Of a stretch of 64,000 nucleotides of DNA, positions 1 through 11,688 are shown one piece after another. This DNA comes from Gonapodya prolifera JEL478. Lineage: Eukaryota; Monoblepharomycota; Monoblepharidomycetes; Monoblepharidales; Gonapodyaceae. The notes under the pieces were generated by a model. That model was not told where the DNA came from and did not search any database. It saw only the letters and a program-made list of their open reading frames with translations. Numbering within the stretch: position 1 is the first letter of the stretch; the number at the start of each line of letters is the position of its first letter. Made by a program: the position numbers and the translations under genes. Where the stretch lies: contig KQ965748.1 of assembly GCA_001574975.1 (NCBI GenBank), positions 410,062-474,061 on the forward strand, read 5' to 3'.

Positions 1-861
1 GGCAGGCAACGCTCTTGGGACGCTGCCCTCTGGTTATGGCGAATATGAACCGAGAGACAATTAGGGTTTGTTTGCATTGGAAACTCTGTAGTTTACATTA
101 GAGCGGACTTTGGGTCTGACCTTGCTCGGCAGGCTAGCATTTCTTTTCTGTAGTACAATATAGACGGCAGAGAGGGGCCCGTTCCCTTCTCTGCCTTACG
201 CGCCTAAATGCAACGTTCCGTGTGTGTGCAAAACCAAAGGGTTGAACCGCCACGTGCACGGCGGTAACTCTTCTTCTGTATTGTTTATGTGTCATAGCAA
301 AACATGGGTGAGTTGCCCCTCAAAGCCCAGGGATGACTTCAGTGACGTCGAGCGTTGTGAAAACCGCGGTGAACGTTCAACGATAAGCGATGACGGCATA
401 CCACATCTAGCCCGTTGGATACGACTGGCCAACTGTGTGTGACGTCCAAAATGTGTAGTTGAATATGAAACATGAGCACCCGCAGTCCAAGGATGTACGT
501 GGAGTCCCACCACTGTTTCCATTCGACAACTGTGCCCAACAGCTGAGAAAGCGGTGGCACCACATTGTAACGAGAGCCCAAACCCAGATGTGGCGTACAA
601 AAAAACACGAAAAGTTCACGTTGCAATCACGTAGATTGAGAACCAACGGCTGGTGATGTATGGTCACAGTGGCCATGACGTGTTCCAACAAGAATATAAC
701 CCGGCCAAAAAAAAGCTACTGGTTCCGTTTGCGTTCTCTGCTGGTGTTGGAAAGCGGCTTTCTGAGGTTTCATTTGCTGTTGCTGAGGTCTGTTGTGCTC
801 TCCACCTGCGACATTCCCCGCTCCCGTCCCTCCCTTCTCCCCCAATCCTCCTATTCCCCCA
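1..861. other. No gene recognised; 5' flank of the hydrolase gene
   Basis: Open frames here are short, overlap on both strands and show no recognisable domain. The last 70 bases before the hydrolase start are pyrimidine-rich (runs of ccctcc/ctcccc), as expected just upstream of a fungal start codon. I see nothing else. Confidence 0.5.
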
Positions 862-2259
862 ATGTCGGATTTCCACTTCCAGACGTTCGACACTCCCGTC
901 GCGATTCCGTCGCAGTACACAAAAGACCTGACTCTCGAATCACGCGTCCACACTGGTTCGGGACACCGGGGCCGGATTTGCGTGGTCGTGTGCCATCCGT
1001 ATGGACCGATGGGTGAGTCTCCCCCCGTCCCACCCCTCGTCGTCCCCCTCATGGTCTCAATCGCCTATCGGAATCATCTTCCCGACCACACCGGAACCTT
1101 CCACACTACACGCCCAGGCGGAGACCTCAACTCAAACGTCGTGGTCACGCTCACGCGGTTCTTTGCCACGCGCGGGTTTTCGACAGCCAGGTTCAATTTC
1201 CGTGGGGTAGGAGGGTCCGGTGGCGAGACGTCCAAGGGTGGCGATGCAGAGGAGGGCGATTTGAAGAGCGTGTGTGCGGCGCTGGCAAAGGAAGGATTGG
1301 TGGATGGGTGGAAGGCGGTCGAGAAGTTTGTTGTCATTGTGAGTGTTGTTGGGCTTGTGGGCTGGGACACGAATGGGGGAGTGAAGGTTGGGGCGCACGA
1401 TAGGAGCACTTCATGGAACGGAATACGATCGAGACATGAAGGCGATGCGGCATGGCGCCGTCAGGAAGTGATGGTGCCTTCGAGAATCCATGTATCAGAA
1501 GGAGAGACGTTTGCTTTTGACCGACTTTGGCGTCGGTGCGCCAGACGTGCTCTAAATGACCTCACACGATGAAAGGAGGTCGCGACTACAATAATGGTAC
1601 TCCTGATGTGGAAAAATGGATGCGCGAGTGGCTGAGAGTATCGCAAGGAGGAAAAGTCGTGCCGTGTGACCTCCTACGATAGTGCAGCAATCGGACCACA
1701 AAGGCAGGTTCAGCGCAATACTGAGGCGAAACCGCGAGTGTCAGGGACCGTCCGGAGGAGCAGCTGTGGTGTCGTTTTCGATGCAAGCCTTGACCACACA
1801 ATAAAATCCCACCTCACACGTCCCACACCCCACCACCAGGGCTACTCCTACGGCGCCGCCATCGCCGCCTCCACACTCCCGACCCTCTCCACCATCCTTC
1901 CCTCCCACCTCGCGTCGCCCATCCTCGCCCTCATCACCATCTCGTACCCGTACACCGTCCTGCCCTCCATCACACTCTACCAGGGCTTCCTCGCGCTTCA
2001 AAACGCACAGAAGGTAGACGTGCCAAAGTTGCTGATTACGGGTGGCGAGGATGGGTTCACGAGTGCGGAGGAGCATGGGAAGTGGGTGGGCACTTTGAGG
2101 GACCCCAAGAGGGAGGTTGTGGTCGAGGGAGCGGATCATTTTTGGGTAGGCTTGGAGCAAGAGCTTGAGGCGGTTGTGGCCAGGTGGTTGGCGGAGACGG
2201 TAAAGGGGTTTGAAGGCGTCGCGGGGCCGGACAAGTTAGGGGACGGGGCGCGATTGTAG
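862..2259 (+). CDS. Alpha/beta hydrolase, three exons
   Basis: Exons read as 862-1012, 1118-1338 and 1840-2259, all in phase, giving about 263 residues. The order is that of the small bacterial-type alpha/beta hydrolases (COG2945/TEX30-like). An N-terminal strand leads to a CHPYGPMGGDLNSNVV block, the oxyanion-loop region. TARFNFRGVGGSGGE follows, then the nucleophile elbow GYSYGA (G-x-S-x-G) at the start of exon 3, an acid-bearing GGEDGFTS and the catalytic-histidine segment EGADHFW. The full Ser-Asp-His set is therefore present. There is no signal peptide or membrane segment, so the protein is probably cytosolic. Its substrate cannot be told; relatives are annotated only as hydrolases. The second intron (about 500 bases) is long for this window and shows no coding content I trust. 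The start ATG at 862 is chosen because it begins the frame just ahead of the first conserved strand. Confidence 0.82.
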
Positions 2260-2364
2260 CACGGGCGGACGGTATTTATCTGGGGTAATGTTAATACAGG
2301 GGCGTATCTGCCACTCTAAACTCGCCGTCCCAATTTGGCGTGTACCCGGTCCCTTATATTTGCC

Positions 2365-4025
2365 CTAGACATCCGCATGATCGGCGGCCTCCAACCTCCG
2401 CACCACGCCGTCCCGCCACGCGTACCACCGCTCCAGCCGCGCGGTGGACGACCAGATGTTGTATCGGCTTGTGTGGGGCATCTTTGAGCCAAAGGTCGGC
2501 GGTGGGCATGGGGGGCGTCGGGGATATTGCGATGTCAGACACCAAGAGAGAACGAACAAAATCTCGAGACTCAACTCACAATACTGCACATCCCTGTCGT
2601 CCACACCCTCCCTCCACCGCCCAAGTCCTGGTCTGCCTTCTTGCCCTTCCCTCCATTCGCACCCTTCGCACTCCCCTGTCCGCTCCCTGCCCCCATTCCT
2701 CGCGACGTTCTCGTGCCCCTGAGTGCAGCTGCGGGAGACGGTGACGGAGAAGGCACGTCGGCGGGTACCGAGAGTGATTGGCGTGGGCGTTTGGTGGTGG
2801 GCGGGGTGGAGGTTGAGACCACGGAGGCGGATGTCGAGCCGGGCGTGGATGGTGCGAGACCCGATTTGCGTTTACGTGAGGCGGTTGTGGGCGTGAAGAG
2901 CGGCGTTGGCGGTTCGAGCGGCGCGTCGTCCTCCTGCATTCCACCGGACTTGGGTTCCTTATCTGGAGCTCCCGCTACGTCGCCTCCTCCAGCAGGTGCT
3001 TCCTGCCCCTGCTCCTCGGTGTCACCGTCCGCACCAGCACCTGCACCTTCTGTGAACTCATTCGCCACCCGCGCGACTTGCTCCAAAACCTGCTTGAACT
3101 CCCTCTTCAAGAGCGCGCTTTCGGCAATGACTAGTGCCACCGGAACCCGGGATAAGCGTGCGATCCGAGGTTCGTTGACGTATATCTGTTCGGCAGTTGG
3201 ACAGTTGTCAAACAGTGGAAACAAGGTTAGACGGAAAGGACGTGACATACATGTCCCGCACTCGCACACGCCAACGCGACAGCCGTGGGCGTTTCTGGCC
3301 GTACCTTTCGGTCGGGGTGAAGTGAGTTCAGGAGGTTGAGAGCCAGTGTCGTAATTGGGGGCGGGAAACCTTCCGCGGTGAGGATATGGGTTAAGAGGAG
3401 TGAGGGGGCGTCGAGAGCAGGAGGCGTGGTCGACAGCGGCGGTAACGGTGGTGTTAGTGATCGTAGCGATGGTTCGCCGGCGAGTGGGTTGGGCGTGCGT
3501 TGCGAGAGTTGCCGCCGAACAGGAGGAAGAGATGCAGGTGCTGACGTAGCAGCCGTGTACTCGTCCACGCCCAGTGCGAGTCGCAGGACTTGTACGGTTT
3601 TTGCGTACCCTGCTCCCGCGCCGGCGAATTTGGGAAGTGTTTTGCGGAGTGTCGAGGGGAGTGAGAGTGAGCAGCTGCGTTGTTCAAGGTGAAATACCCA
3701 ACCTATTGCAGCATAAAAAATCATAAAGGAGAGAATCTACGAACCTCTCAGCAGCCAGCTCCACAAGCGCCAGCGGCACGGCCGTTCCCGCAGGCACCTT
3801 TACTCTCTCCCTCTCGTACTTCCCGTACAGCGTTCTTGCACGCTCCTGGACTCTTTTTCGGTCCTCGGACGGCATCTCGTCGAAATGAAGCGCGAGTGCG
3901 GACGTGAAAATTGCGTCGGTTGGGAATCGCGATGGAGTTGGGGGAGTACGGAGAGATCGCGTTGGGCGGGAGAGCGGGGAGACGGTCGTAGAGCGGGATT
4001 TTCGTGGAGCGGATGGAGTGGACAT
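2365..4025 (-). CDS. ORC6: Candidate origin recognition complex subunit 6 (cyclin-fold protein)
   Basis: Four exons on the minus strand (4025-3745, 3674-3251, 3185-2580, 2481-2365) join in phase to about 475 residues. Roughly the first 240 residues contain several helix-rich blocks of cyclin/TFIIB-like character, for example GYAKTVQVLRLALGVDEY and TPTAVALACASAGH. The next block (IYVNEPRIARLSRVP then LLKREFKQVLEQ) resembles the end of the second ORC6 cyclin fold. A low-complexity basic and Pro/Ser/Thr region follows. The short last exon carries LERWYAWRDGVVRRLEAA, close in layout to the conserved C-terminal ORC6 helix (Y-x-x-W-x-x-x-V/I-L) that contacts ORC3. If this is right, the protein is the sixth subunit of the nuclear replication-origin complex. 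Sequence similarity to ORC6 is always weak, so the call rests on domain order and the C-terminal helix. A different cyclin-fold protein is possible. Confidence 0.45.
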
Positions 4026-4376
4026 GGAGGGTTGTGTCGCTGAATGGGGAGAGGTTCAAATCATGCAGAAATGGAGGGGAGCGAGGTTAGGTGACAGCAA
4101 CGGGATGTTCTACATATGTACCGTTCTTTTCAGCCGAACACCGACCCCAAACAACGAAGAGTACATCACCGCGAACGGCTTCATTTTATGCATAGCGGAG
4201 CCTGGGGGTGGCTGACAGAAGCATCGCGCTGAAGAGCTATCGTAAGTTTGGGCACACTGAATAATGTTCAAATTAGAACTAGAGCAAGCCGACGCAATGT
4301 GTAAAACCCCGGTCTGATCTAAAGCCATCTATCCAAGATCGAGATATCTTTGGCACCCCTACTCAATTGTCGACAT

Positions 4377-5114
4377 TCAGAAACGAAGAGTCACTTCCGT
4401 TTTTCCCCACATCTTCGACAGTCGCTCCCCAAATCCTTTGATGTCCAGTCCGGTGGATCCCCCAGCCTTCTTTGTCTCGACCAATTGGCAGGCTTCGGAC
4501 GTCCAGTCAGCCCCAAGTCCCACTTCTTCAGGCTGTGGGATGCGCTCGACACCACAGAACAATTTGTGAAGCTTCCAGCCGGCTTTTTGGCATTCCTTGG
4601 AGCAATCGTTGATCCGTTTGCACTTTGCACACGACAACAACTGGGGGAATTGAGGTTGAGCGATGATTTCAACACGTCCAGATGCATAACCAGGCATGCG
4701 ACGTATTTTAGTCCCCACCCGACAAGCGAAGTTTCCACACGTCTGGCCATGCATGACTTTCTGTTCCGCTTTTACCAAAGGTTGCTTTCCCGACGAGATG
4801 GGGCGTGCAACAACGAGCGACCCGGCGGCCATTTCGTCACCACCTTGTATGAATCTATTGGGATCCATCAATTTGCAAAATACGTGGTCCGCTTTTGCCA
4901 TTTCCAGAATAGTCTTGAAGCTGTCTGCATCTGCAAGCTGTACAATGGTGACAAGCATCATCATAGTGAACTCTGCAACATTCTCCAAAACCATATTGGG
5001 TGTGGTCTCGTGCGTCACAGCAACCACAAACGTGGTGGCGAGATTGAATAAATAAGAGATAAGGTCCGGGACAGTATTCACGAGGTGGGGAATTGGTGCG
5101 TGTTGTGCTGACAT
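4377..5114 (-). CDS. MYND zinc-finger protein
   Basis: A single open frame of 245 residues. The C-terminal half holds a MYND-type finger: CGNFAC, then after a spacer CAKCKRINDCSKEC and HKLFC, giving the C-x-x-C, C-x3-C, H-x3-C ligand pattern. The N-terminal half is helical (SYLFNLATTFVV, FTMMMLVTIVQLADADS) and looks like an armadillo-type fragment, common in fungal MYND proteins of unknown role. MYND fingers bind short proline-containing peptides, and no SET domain is visible, so a methyltransferase role is not supported. The frame stays open upstream of the chosen ATG for about 30 codons, including a further Cys-rich stretch, before a stop. An upstream exon is therefore possible and the 5' end is uncertain. 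Confidence 0.7.
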   Translation of the reverse strand: MSAQHAPIPHLVNTVPDLISYLFNLATTFVVAVTHETTPNMVLENVAEFTMMMLVTIVQLADADSFKTILEMAKADHVFCKLMDPNRFIQGGDEMAAGSLVVARPISSGKQPLVKAEQKVMHGQTCGNFACRVGTKIRRMPGYASGRVEIIAQPQFPQLLSCAKCKRINDCSKECQKAGWKLHKLFCGVERIPQPEEVGLGADWTSEACQLVETKKAGGSTGLDIKGFGERLSKMWGKTEVTLRF

Positions 5115-6192
5115 TCCTCGCAGCTCTTGCGAGCGGCTGCAGTGCTTCCCGCAGAGGGCATTGCGGGATTCCGTCTGCGATTGTTCATGAGTTTAGCGAC
5201 GACCGCAGTTTGGGAACAAATATTGGGCACCGAAATATTGCTGTCCCTCTGTGAAGAAGGCTCCCTGCTGCAAAGACAAGGAGCAAGTATCATACAAAAG
5301 CCTTAGGAAGCTTTCATTTTTCTAACTTTGCAGGCACCGTCCCATTGCCAAGACCACTGCTGCAATCACCAGTGAATGGACACAAGACTTAAAGCACCAA
5401 TTCCACTTACATGAGCTGAAACTCATTTGTGTTCACATAATCGGTTCAGGTGTGGTCGAGCTTGTCCCCACCGAAAACTACACCATACTCGCTAAATCCA
5501 CGTGCCACAACTGACACCTCTACGATAATTGTACCCATCGTCTGTGTTCTCAGGCGAAACCTGTCTGATGGGCGATGTGCCAAAGTGGGGTCGACGAGGG
5601 CAGGAGGTGACTGGAGGAAGTGGCCTGTCGTAAAAGAAGTGGGAAAGGCGGTGGTCACAGGGGAAGTCCAACCCGAGCCCCATACACAAACATGTTTTGA
5701 ACGTACACAATTCATTCCGTCCGAGCCCGTCCTGACAGAGGACTTGAAAGGAGAGTTTCGGCCCTGACTATGGATTTTGTGATGTAGTGAACGTCTGAGG
5801 GATGAGATGGGCGTGCTCAGTTAAAATTCTTGCCGGAACTAATCCAGCAACACTACGTTCGATTACCAACCCAAGGGATGCTCCCATACTGTCAATCGCG
5901 GATCCTTCCGCCGCAAATCGACACTTAGGTGTCGAGGAAACATCACCTCTGCCGGCACATCGACGTGCGTCTGCCCAGGCTCCGAACCTTCGACGATGCC
6001 CCAATCCGACCCCGCGACGAAATTCCACTTGCAACAAAGAGACGACGAAGGGAATCCCGATGCCCCAAGAATCGCGCCGACAACGTGCAGCTCCGCCATT
6101 CGAATGATGCGCTGAAAATGCTGAAAGCGGTGGCCTCAGCACACACAACAAATAAAACTTGTGGGTCCACAATTCTCCAACACAAACCAGAC
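5115..6192. other. Divergent intergenic region between the MYND gene and RAE1
   Basis: About 1.1 kb between two divergent genes. The longest open frame (5450-5767, plus) has no recognisable motif and is overlapped by equally long frames on the other strand. Extra 5' exons of either neighbour may lie here: RAE1 orthologues usually have a short FG-type N-terminus before the first conserved block. I could not place any. Confidence 0.4.
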
Positions 6193-7678
6193 ATGCTCAA
6201 CCAGCAGCCCGCCCCGAAGGACATCGAAATCGCCTCGCCGCCGACAGACACCGTCTCGGACTTGTGCTTCTCCCCCGTCGCGGAGTTCATGGCGGCATCC
6301 TCATGGACAACCAGACTCGGTTGTGGGAGATTCAACCCACGGGAGCGTCCATTCCACGGGCATTCATCCAGCACGAAGCACCGCCTCTGACTTGCGCCTT
6401 CACAAAGGACGGAACCCGGCTGTTCGCCACGGGGTCCGACGGGGTGGGCAGGTTGCTCGACCTCCAGAGCCAGCAGACAGCGACCATGCCCAACATCCAC
6501 GACGCGCCCATCAAGTGCGCACGCTTTGTGGAGATCCAGGGAGGGCATTTTTTGGCAACCGCTGGGTGGGATAAGATGTTGAAGGTTGGTTGGACGTCAA
6601 AGGGGAAGATGGTCACCCGTTCGAAAAATCTCAATAATCTTTGTCTGTCAACCATGCTGAGATTCAACTTTTGTTTACCTGCGACTCTCATCGTCGATAA
6701 CTCCACTCGTGTTGATACAACGACAACTCTCTGAATTCTTCACCTCTTAATGTAGTACTGGGATCTCCGCCAACCGAGCGGCACACCCACCGCCCAAGTC
6801 CAACTTCCCGAACGTGCTTACACCATGGACGCGGTCGGACCCCTCCTCGTTGTTGGCACCGCGGAGCGCCACCTGAATATCATCAACCTCCAGAACCCAG
6901 GGCAAATCTTCAAGGTACGTGCCAGGCGACTTGTGGATTGTAGTCTGAGATGTAACGGCTTTGCTGTTGTGTATTTTTAGACCATTGCTTCTCCTCTCAA
7001 GTGGCAGACCCGCTCCGTGGCATGCTTTCACGATGCGAGAGGGTTCGCCGTGGGATCCATCGAAGGCCGTGTCGGTATTCAATATGTCGACGACAAAGAG
7101 TCAGGGTAAGTGTTTTTGTACGTCGTGCTCGCGGTACTCCTTCCTCACGCGCCTGGTGTTGCGACTTCCGCCAGCCTCAACTTCTCCTTCAAATGCCACC
7201 GAGAAGGTGCCACCCCATCCCAGCAAAGCATATACTCCGTGAACTCCATTTCGTTCCACCCCGTGTACGGCACCTTCTCGACGGCGGGGGCGGACGGCGG
7301 GCTCAACTTCTGGGACAAGGACTCGAAGCAGCGGTTGAAGCAGTTCAGTCTGGTGAGTTTCACGTGGGTTACTGTAAATGATTACCCCGCGGTACGCTCA
7401 ACGTCTCATTTTTGCGTCGAAACAGGTCCAGGGCCAAATCACATCCACGTCTTTCAGTCGTGACGGGAAAATCTTCGCTTGCGCTGTCGGCTACGATTGG
7501 TCCAAGGTCAGACCCCCACCGTACCCCATCCATACCCAGGTTATTGATATTCACACCTCGTTTTCATCCTCAGGGCCACGAGTACTCCAACGGGTTGGCC
7601 AAACCAGGGATCTTCATGCTCGCACCAAAAGACGAAGACGTGAAGCCGCGCCCGCCCAAGCCAAAAACGGGGCGATGA
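6193..7678 (+). CDS. RAE1: mRNA export factor RAE1/GLE2 (WD40), with one apparent missing base
   Basis: Six exons (6193-6584, 6756-6914, 6981-7105, 7175-7352, 7426-7506, 7574-7678) give about 346 residues once one base is allowed for. The family hallmarks run in order: [11 protein letters not shown] at the N-terminus, SW then [112 protein letters not shown] and a basic tail. RAE1 is a seven-bladed beta propeller that binds Nup98-type nucleoporins and works in mRNA export at the nuclear pore. The reading frame breaks after the first Trp (codon at 6304-6306). The sequence reads tgg-ac where tgg-gac is expected, so one G appears to be lacking. All other joins are in phase. Because the gene is normally essential, an assembly error is the simplest reading. 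The start ATG is the first in the conserved frame; an upstream exon is possible. Confidence 0.9.
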
Positions 7679-7945
7679 AAGAGCGCTCGATGGTGCAATT
7701 TTGTGCTCGGGGGGAGGGGTTGGTGCTGCGTGTTGAAAAGAAATGTAAAATGTACAAATTCAGTACATTCACTTCACTACCCAACATCCTTTCCCTTCTC
7801 TTATTACTTTTTTGCTACTCTTTCCACGCCCACCAATCATTTTGGAGACGCTCGGTGCGTTTCATATTTGTGCGATCATAAGGCGAGAAGGGATTTGCTA
7901 AGGCTTGCGCAAAAACATTTTCATTCCACCAAGCCCCACCTTGCC

Positions 7946-9719
7946 ATGCCGTGGCATAAACGGAATGGCAATCGCCCCAATCGCGTAATTGCGATTCTCT
8001 TGATTGTCGCCCTCGTCTTGTCAGCCCACCTCGCCGATGCAAAGGGTGGCGGCGCAAGCAGTGGCGGTGGGGGTGAGTAACCATCGATTGACGTGTGAAT
8101 AACAAAAGACTCAATTGTGGTATTTTGTTTAGGGAGCTCCAGCAGCGGTTCAAGTTCCGGCGGGAGCAGGGGGTCCAGTTCCAGTTCAAGCAGTAGCTAC
8201 AGACCCGCACCCGCACCCGTCGTCGTTGTTGGATCGGGCTCCTCCGGGAGTGGGTACTATGGCGGAGGATCTGGAGGAGGAACGGCCTTTCCCTCCTGGG
8301 CAATCGTGACCATCGTTCTCGGGTGTAAGTTCCCCCAGCTACGTTGTATGCGTATTTCACATCGTTTCAACAAACGCCACGAATCACCAGCCGTCGGCAG
8401 CCTCCTCACGTGCATATTCTGCTGCATTAAACCACCCTCGTTTGTCCGCCGTAAGGTCGCTTCGGGCTCCACCACTGTTCCTCTCATGTCCAAAGCGGGC
8501 GACCTCAAAACCCTCGAAGAGCTCGCAGGGCCTGCAGCCGGCTCCACCGAGAATTCATACCAGAACGCGTCGAACGATTCTTACAAACGTGCCAAGAAGT
8601 GGGAAGCCGCGAGGGGTGTTGGACCAGACACGGGACGAGGACCCGTTCCGCCTCACCTCATTGGTGCGATTGTGGAGCGCAACAAGACGTCAGGTCCTGG
8701 ATCAGCATGGAAATTTACTCCGGAGCCTGGCTCAGAGGCGGCAGCGAGAGTTACCGTGATGGATGAGGGAGCTGGGAAGCAGTTGGTCAGCTTTGCGGCC
8801 CCCTCGAGTTGGGCGCAGGGTGATACGGACGTTTCGGTGTCGACGGATTTACCACTATGGTATACTGAAGGAGAATTTGTGAGTTATTCTTTACGTATAT
8901 TTTGGCGTGCATGAATTTGAGGCGACCTTGATCGATCTTCTTCAGATGCAATCTCCGTTCTACTACTTCGAAGTCACGATCCTCTCAATGACACCATCGC
9001 GGGTTGGCACCGCACCTGTTGTCGCGCTCGGCGTTGCCACGGCACCCTACCCACCATTCCGCCTTCCCGGATGGCACCGTAAGTTTTACTCGCCCTCACT
9101 CGGATGCAAAGCAACACCTAACCCGCTCCCCACTCCATCAAAAGCACACTCCACCGCTATCCACTCCGACGACGGCCGCCTGTTCGTCTCTGACCCCTTC
9201 GGAGGCCGCAACTTTGCCCCACCCTTCGGCCCCTCGGATGTTATCGGTATCGGTTACTACCCTACCACAGGTGCCACGTTCTTCACGCGGAACGGATCCC
9301 TTATTCTCAGTGGATCAGGACAGGGCGTGCCTGGTTGGGATGGGAGCCTCGTCCCAGGAGACGCAAGTTACTCCGTTGTCTGGGGCGAGAAAACAGTACA
9401 CGGCATCGTAGGATGCGACGCTGGGTGCGTCCTCAAGGTGGACTTTTCTGGACCGTTCAGGTACCCCGCAGGAAACCCGTCGTGGTGGCGCGACGGTACC
9501 TCCAGAGGTTGGGTTCCTCCACCTGGAGGGCCTCATCTTCCTGTGGTTATTGCCGGTGGATTACCACCCATATCGACTGCACTTCCCCCGTACGTGCAAC
9601 AGGGTGAGATGTCAGGGGCGCCCAGTGCACCAGCGTATACGACTATTTTGGGGCCGGCAGGTCCAGTCAGCGGGTCCAATGTGCCACCCCCGTACGGTGA
9701 TGGGATGGGAAAACCATGA
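7946..9719 (+). CDS. Ear1/Ssh4-like SPRY membrane protein with PY motif (Rsp5 adaptor), copy 1
   Basis: Five exons (7946-8072, 8133-8324, 8391-8878, 8946-9078, 9145-9719) join in phase to about 504 residues. A hydrophobic N-terminus (IAILLIVALVLSAHLADA) is probably a signal peptide. A Gly/Ser-rich lumenal stretch follows, then a transmembrane helix (WAIVTIVLG, SVGSLLTCIFCC) with a basic edge. The cytosolic SPRY domain includes PLWYTEGEF, FYYFEVTILS, VALGVATAPYPPFRLPGWH, DVIGIGYYPTTGATFFTRNG and a GxVPGWDGS-like end. The tail is Pro-rich and ends in PPPYGDGMGK, a PPxY motif that would recruit a Nedd4/Rsp5 WW domain. Family members Ear1 and Ssh4 sit in endosome/vacuole membranes and present transporters for ubiquitination, and the layout here is the same. 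A degraded tandem copy follows directly. The start is chosen because this ATG begins the signal peptide in the spliced frame. Confidence 0.87.
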
Positions 9720-10034
9720 AAAGACGTTGTGCTGCTCGATGTGGTCATGTGCGAGGGGGGATTTTTCATTTGCGGTGTGCTGGTTTTGCTTAGTGCTGAA
9801 TTGCAACATTCGACATTTGTATCTAACGCTGTGATTCAGTCACGATGAGTTGAAGCGACAATTTCCCGGGGAGTGGAGCAAAAGATAAATGTTCCACCTG
9901 AAAGTATACTTTGAAATGAAATGTGGCGGCCAACCGGCGGTCCGACAGGGGTTGGTGCCCCAACCTTATTTTATACTTCGTCACCGTCGTCCACATCCGA
10001 AATGCTGGGATCACGCAGACCACGCCCACCCCGC

Positions 10035-11688
10035 ACCAAACATTCGCGATTGCTGTCTTTTTCCTAATCGCCCTCGTCTTGTTCGCCGGCAATCTCGCCG
10101 ATGGCGAAGGAAGCGGTGCATCCAGCGGAGGTGGTGGTGGAGGCGGTGGAGGTGAGTTAACATCGATCGCGGAGAGTAACCCATTTTCTTTAAGCATCGA
10201 ACTCCGTTTAGGTGGTGGTGGCAGCTCCGGAGTCAGCACGGCCACGTTTGCCGGTACTGGTGCGATAGGGGAATTTCCTAGATGGGGCATCGCTCTCATC
10301 GCGATTGGAGGTGAGCTTTGCCGCAGTTGCACTGAGAAGCGCTACTCGAGTGTATTGAGACACACCACGCGATTGCTGCAGCTGTCCTGACTTGTGCGAT
10401 GGCCGCTGTGGGCGCGGCAAGTCCAAGTCTGGCGAGAGTACAGATCCCCTCACTTCAGAAGGCCCCAAAACGCTCGAAAAACAAGCGGGGCCTGCTGCAG
10501 GCTCCAGCGAGGCGTCGTACCAGAAAGCCTCGAACGAGTCCTACAAGCGTGCCAAGTTGTGGGAAGCTGCAGAGGTATCGGTCCAGGACCCGTACCCCCG
10601 AATCTCATTGCTGCCATTGTGGAGCGCAACAAGACGTCAGGTCCGGGCTCTGCATGACCGTTCATCCCAGCGCCAGACTCAGAAGCGGCAGCGAGGGTTA
10701 CCGTGATGGACGAGGCTACTGGAAAGCAGGAGGTCAGGTTTGCGACCCCCTCGAGCTCGGCGCTACGGCCGTTTCGGTTTCGATGGATTTGCCGCTGTGG
10801 TATGCAGAATGGGAATTTGTAAGTGACTCGTGTCGTATATTTTCGCATGGAGGAACTCGTTATAACCTCGTCTCGATCTTCGGTGCACTTTCGTTTAGAC
10901 GCAGTCTTCGTTCTACTACTCCGAAGTCACGATACTCTCAATGACACCATCGAAAATAGGAACTATACCTGTTGTCGCACTCGGCGTTGCCACGTCACCT
11001 TACCCGCCGTTCCGTCTTCCCGGGTGGCATCGTGAGTTGCGAAGTGCCGTCTCGGATGCATTGAAGTACCAACCCCTGACACCCGTCTCCCCCCGAATCC
11101 ACCAAAAGCACACTCAACCGCTATCCACTCCGACGACGGCCGTCTCTTCGTCTCGGACCCCTTCGGAGGACGCAGCTTCGCACCTCCCTTCAGTCCATCC
11201 GACGTCATCGGTGTCGGCTACTACCCACCGACAGGTGCGACTTTCTTCACCCGTAACGGTAAACTCATCCTCAGTGGGTCAGGACAGGGCGTGCCTGGTT
11301 GGGATGAGAGCCTCGTCCCAGGAGACGCAAGTTACTCCGTTGTCTGGGGCGAGAAACCCGTTCATGGAATTGTCGGCTGTGAGGCCGGCTGCGTGCTCAC
11401 GGTGGACTTTACCGGACCGTTCAGGTATCCTTCAGGAAACCCGTCGTTGTGGCGCGATGATGCAACCAAAGGTTGGGTTCCTCCACCGGAGGGACCCGTT
11501 CTTCCAGATGTTAGTGTCGGCGGAGCGCCACCGGTGCTGAACGCACTTCCTGCTTACGGGCAGCAGGGGGAGTCGTCGTCCCCAACGCCCAGTGCACCAT
11601 CGTATACGGAAGTTTTGGGGTCGGCGGCGGGTCCGGTCAGCGAGTCGAATGTGCCGCCGCCGTGCGGTGATGGGATGGGAAAAGTCTG
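10035..11688 (+). pseudogene. Second, decayed SPRY/PY adaptor copy
   Basis: This is a tandem duplicate of the SPRY gene just upstream, matching it exon by exon, with several lesions. The start region (around 10009-10080) keeps the hydrophobic segment FAIAVFFLIALVLF, but the only nearby ATG is out of frame with it. In the block matching exon 3, a short deletion after KRAKLWEAAE shifts the frame (about 10575). A tryptophan codon has become TGA at 10655-10657, and a second deletion shifts the frame again just before the SPRY domain (about 10760). The downstream SPRY half is intact and splices like copy 1 (VALGVATSPYPPFRLPGWH; DVIGVGYYPPTGATFFTRNG), ending at 11688. The C-terminal PY motif is changed: PPPYGDG in copy 1 reads PPPCGDG here, so the WW-domain site is lost. 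The well-kept 3' half suggests recent decay. Confidence 0.85.

Noticed and set aside
627-1052. A 141-codon minus-strand frame at the window start
   Set aside because: It lies antisense to the first hydrolase exon and has low-complexity Gly content only.
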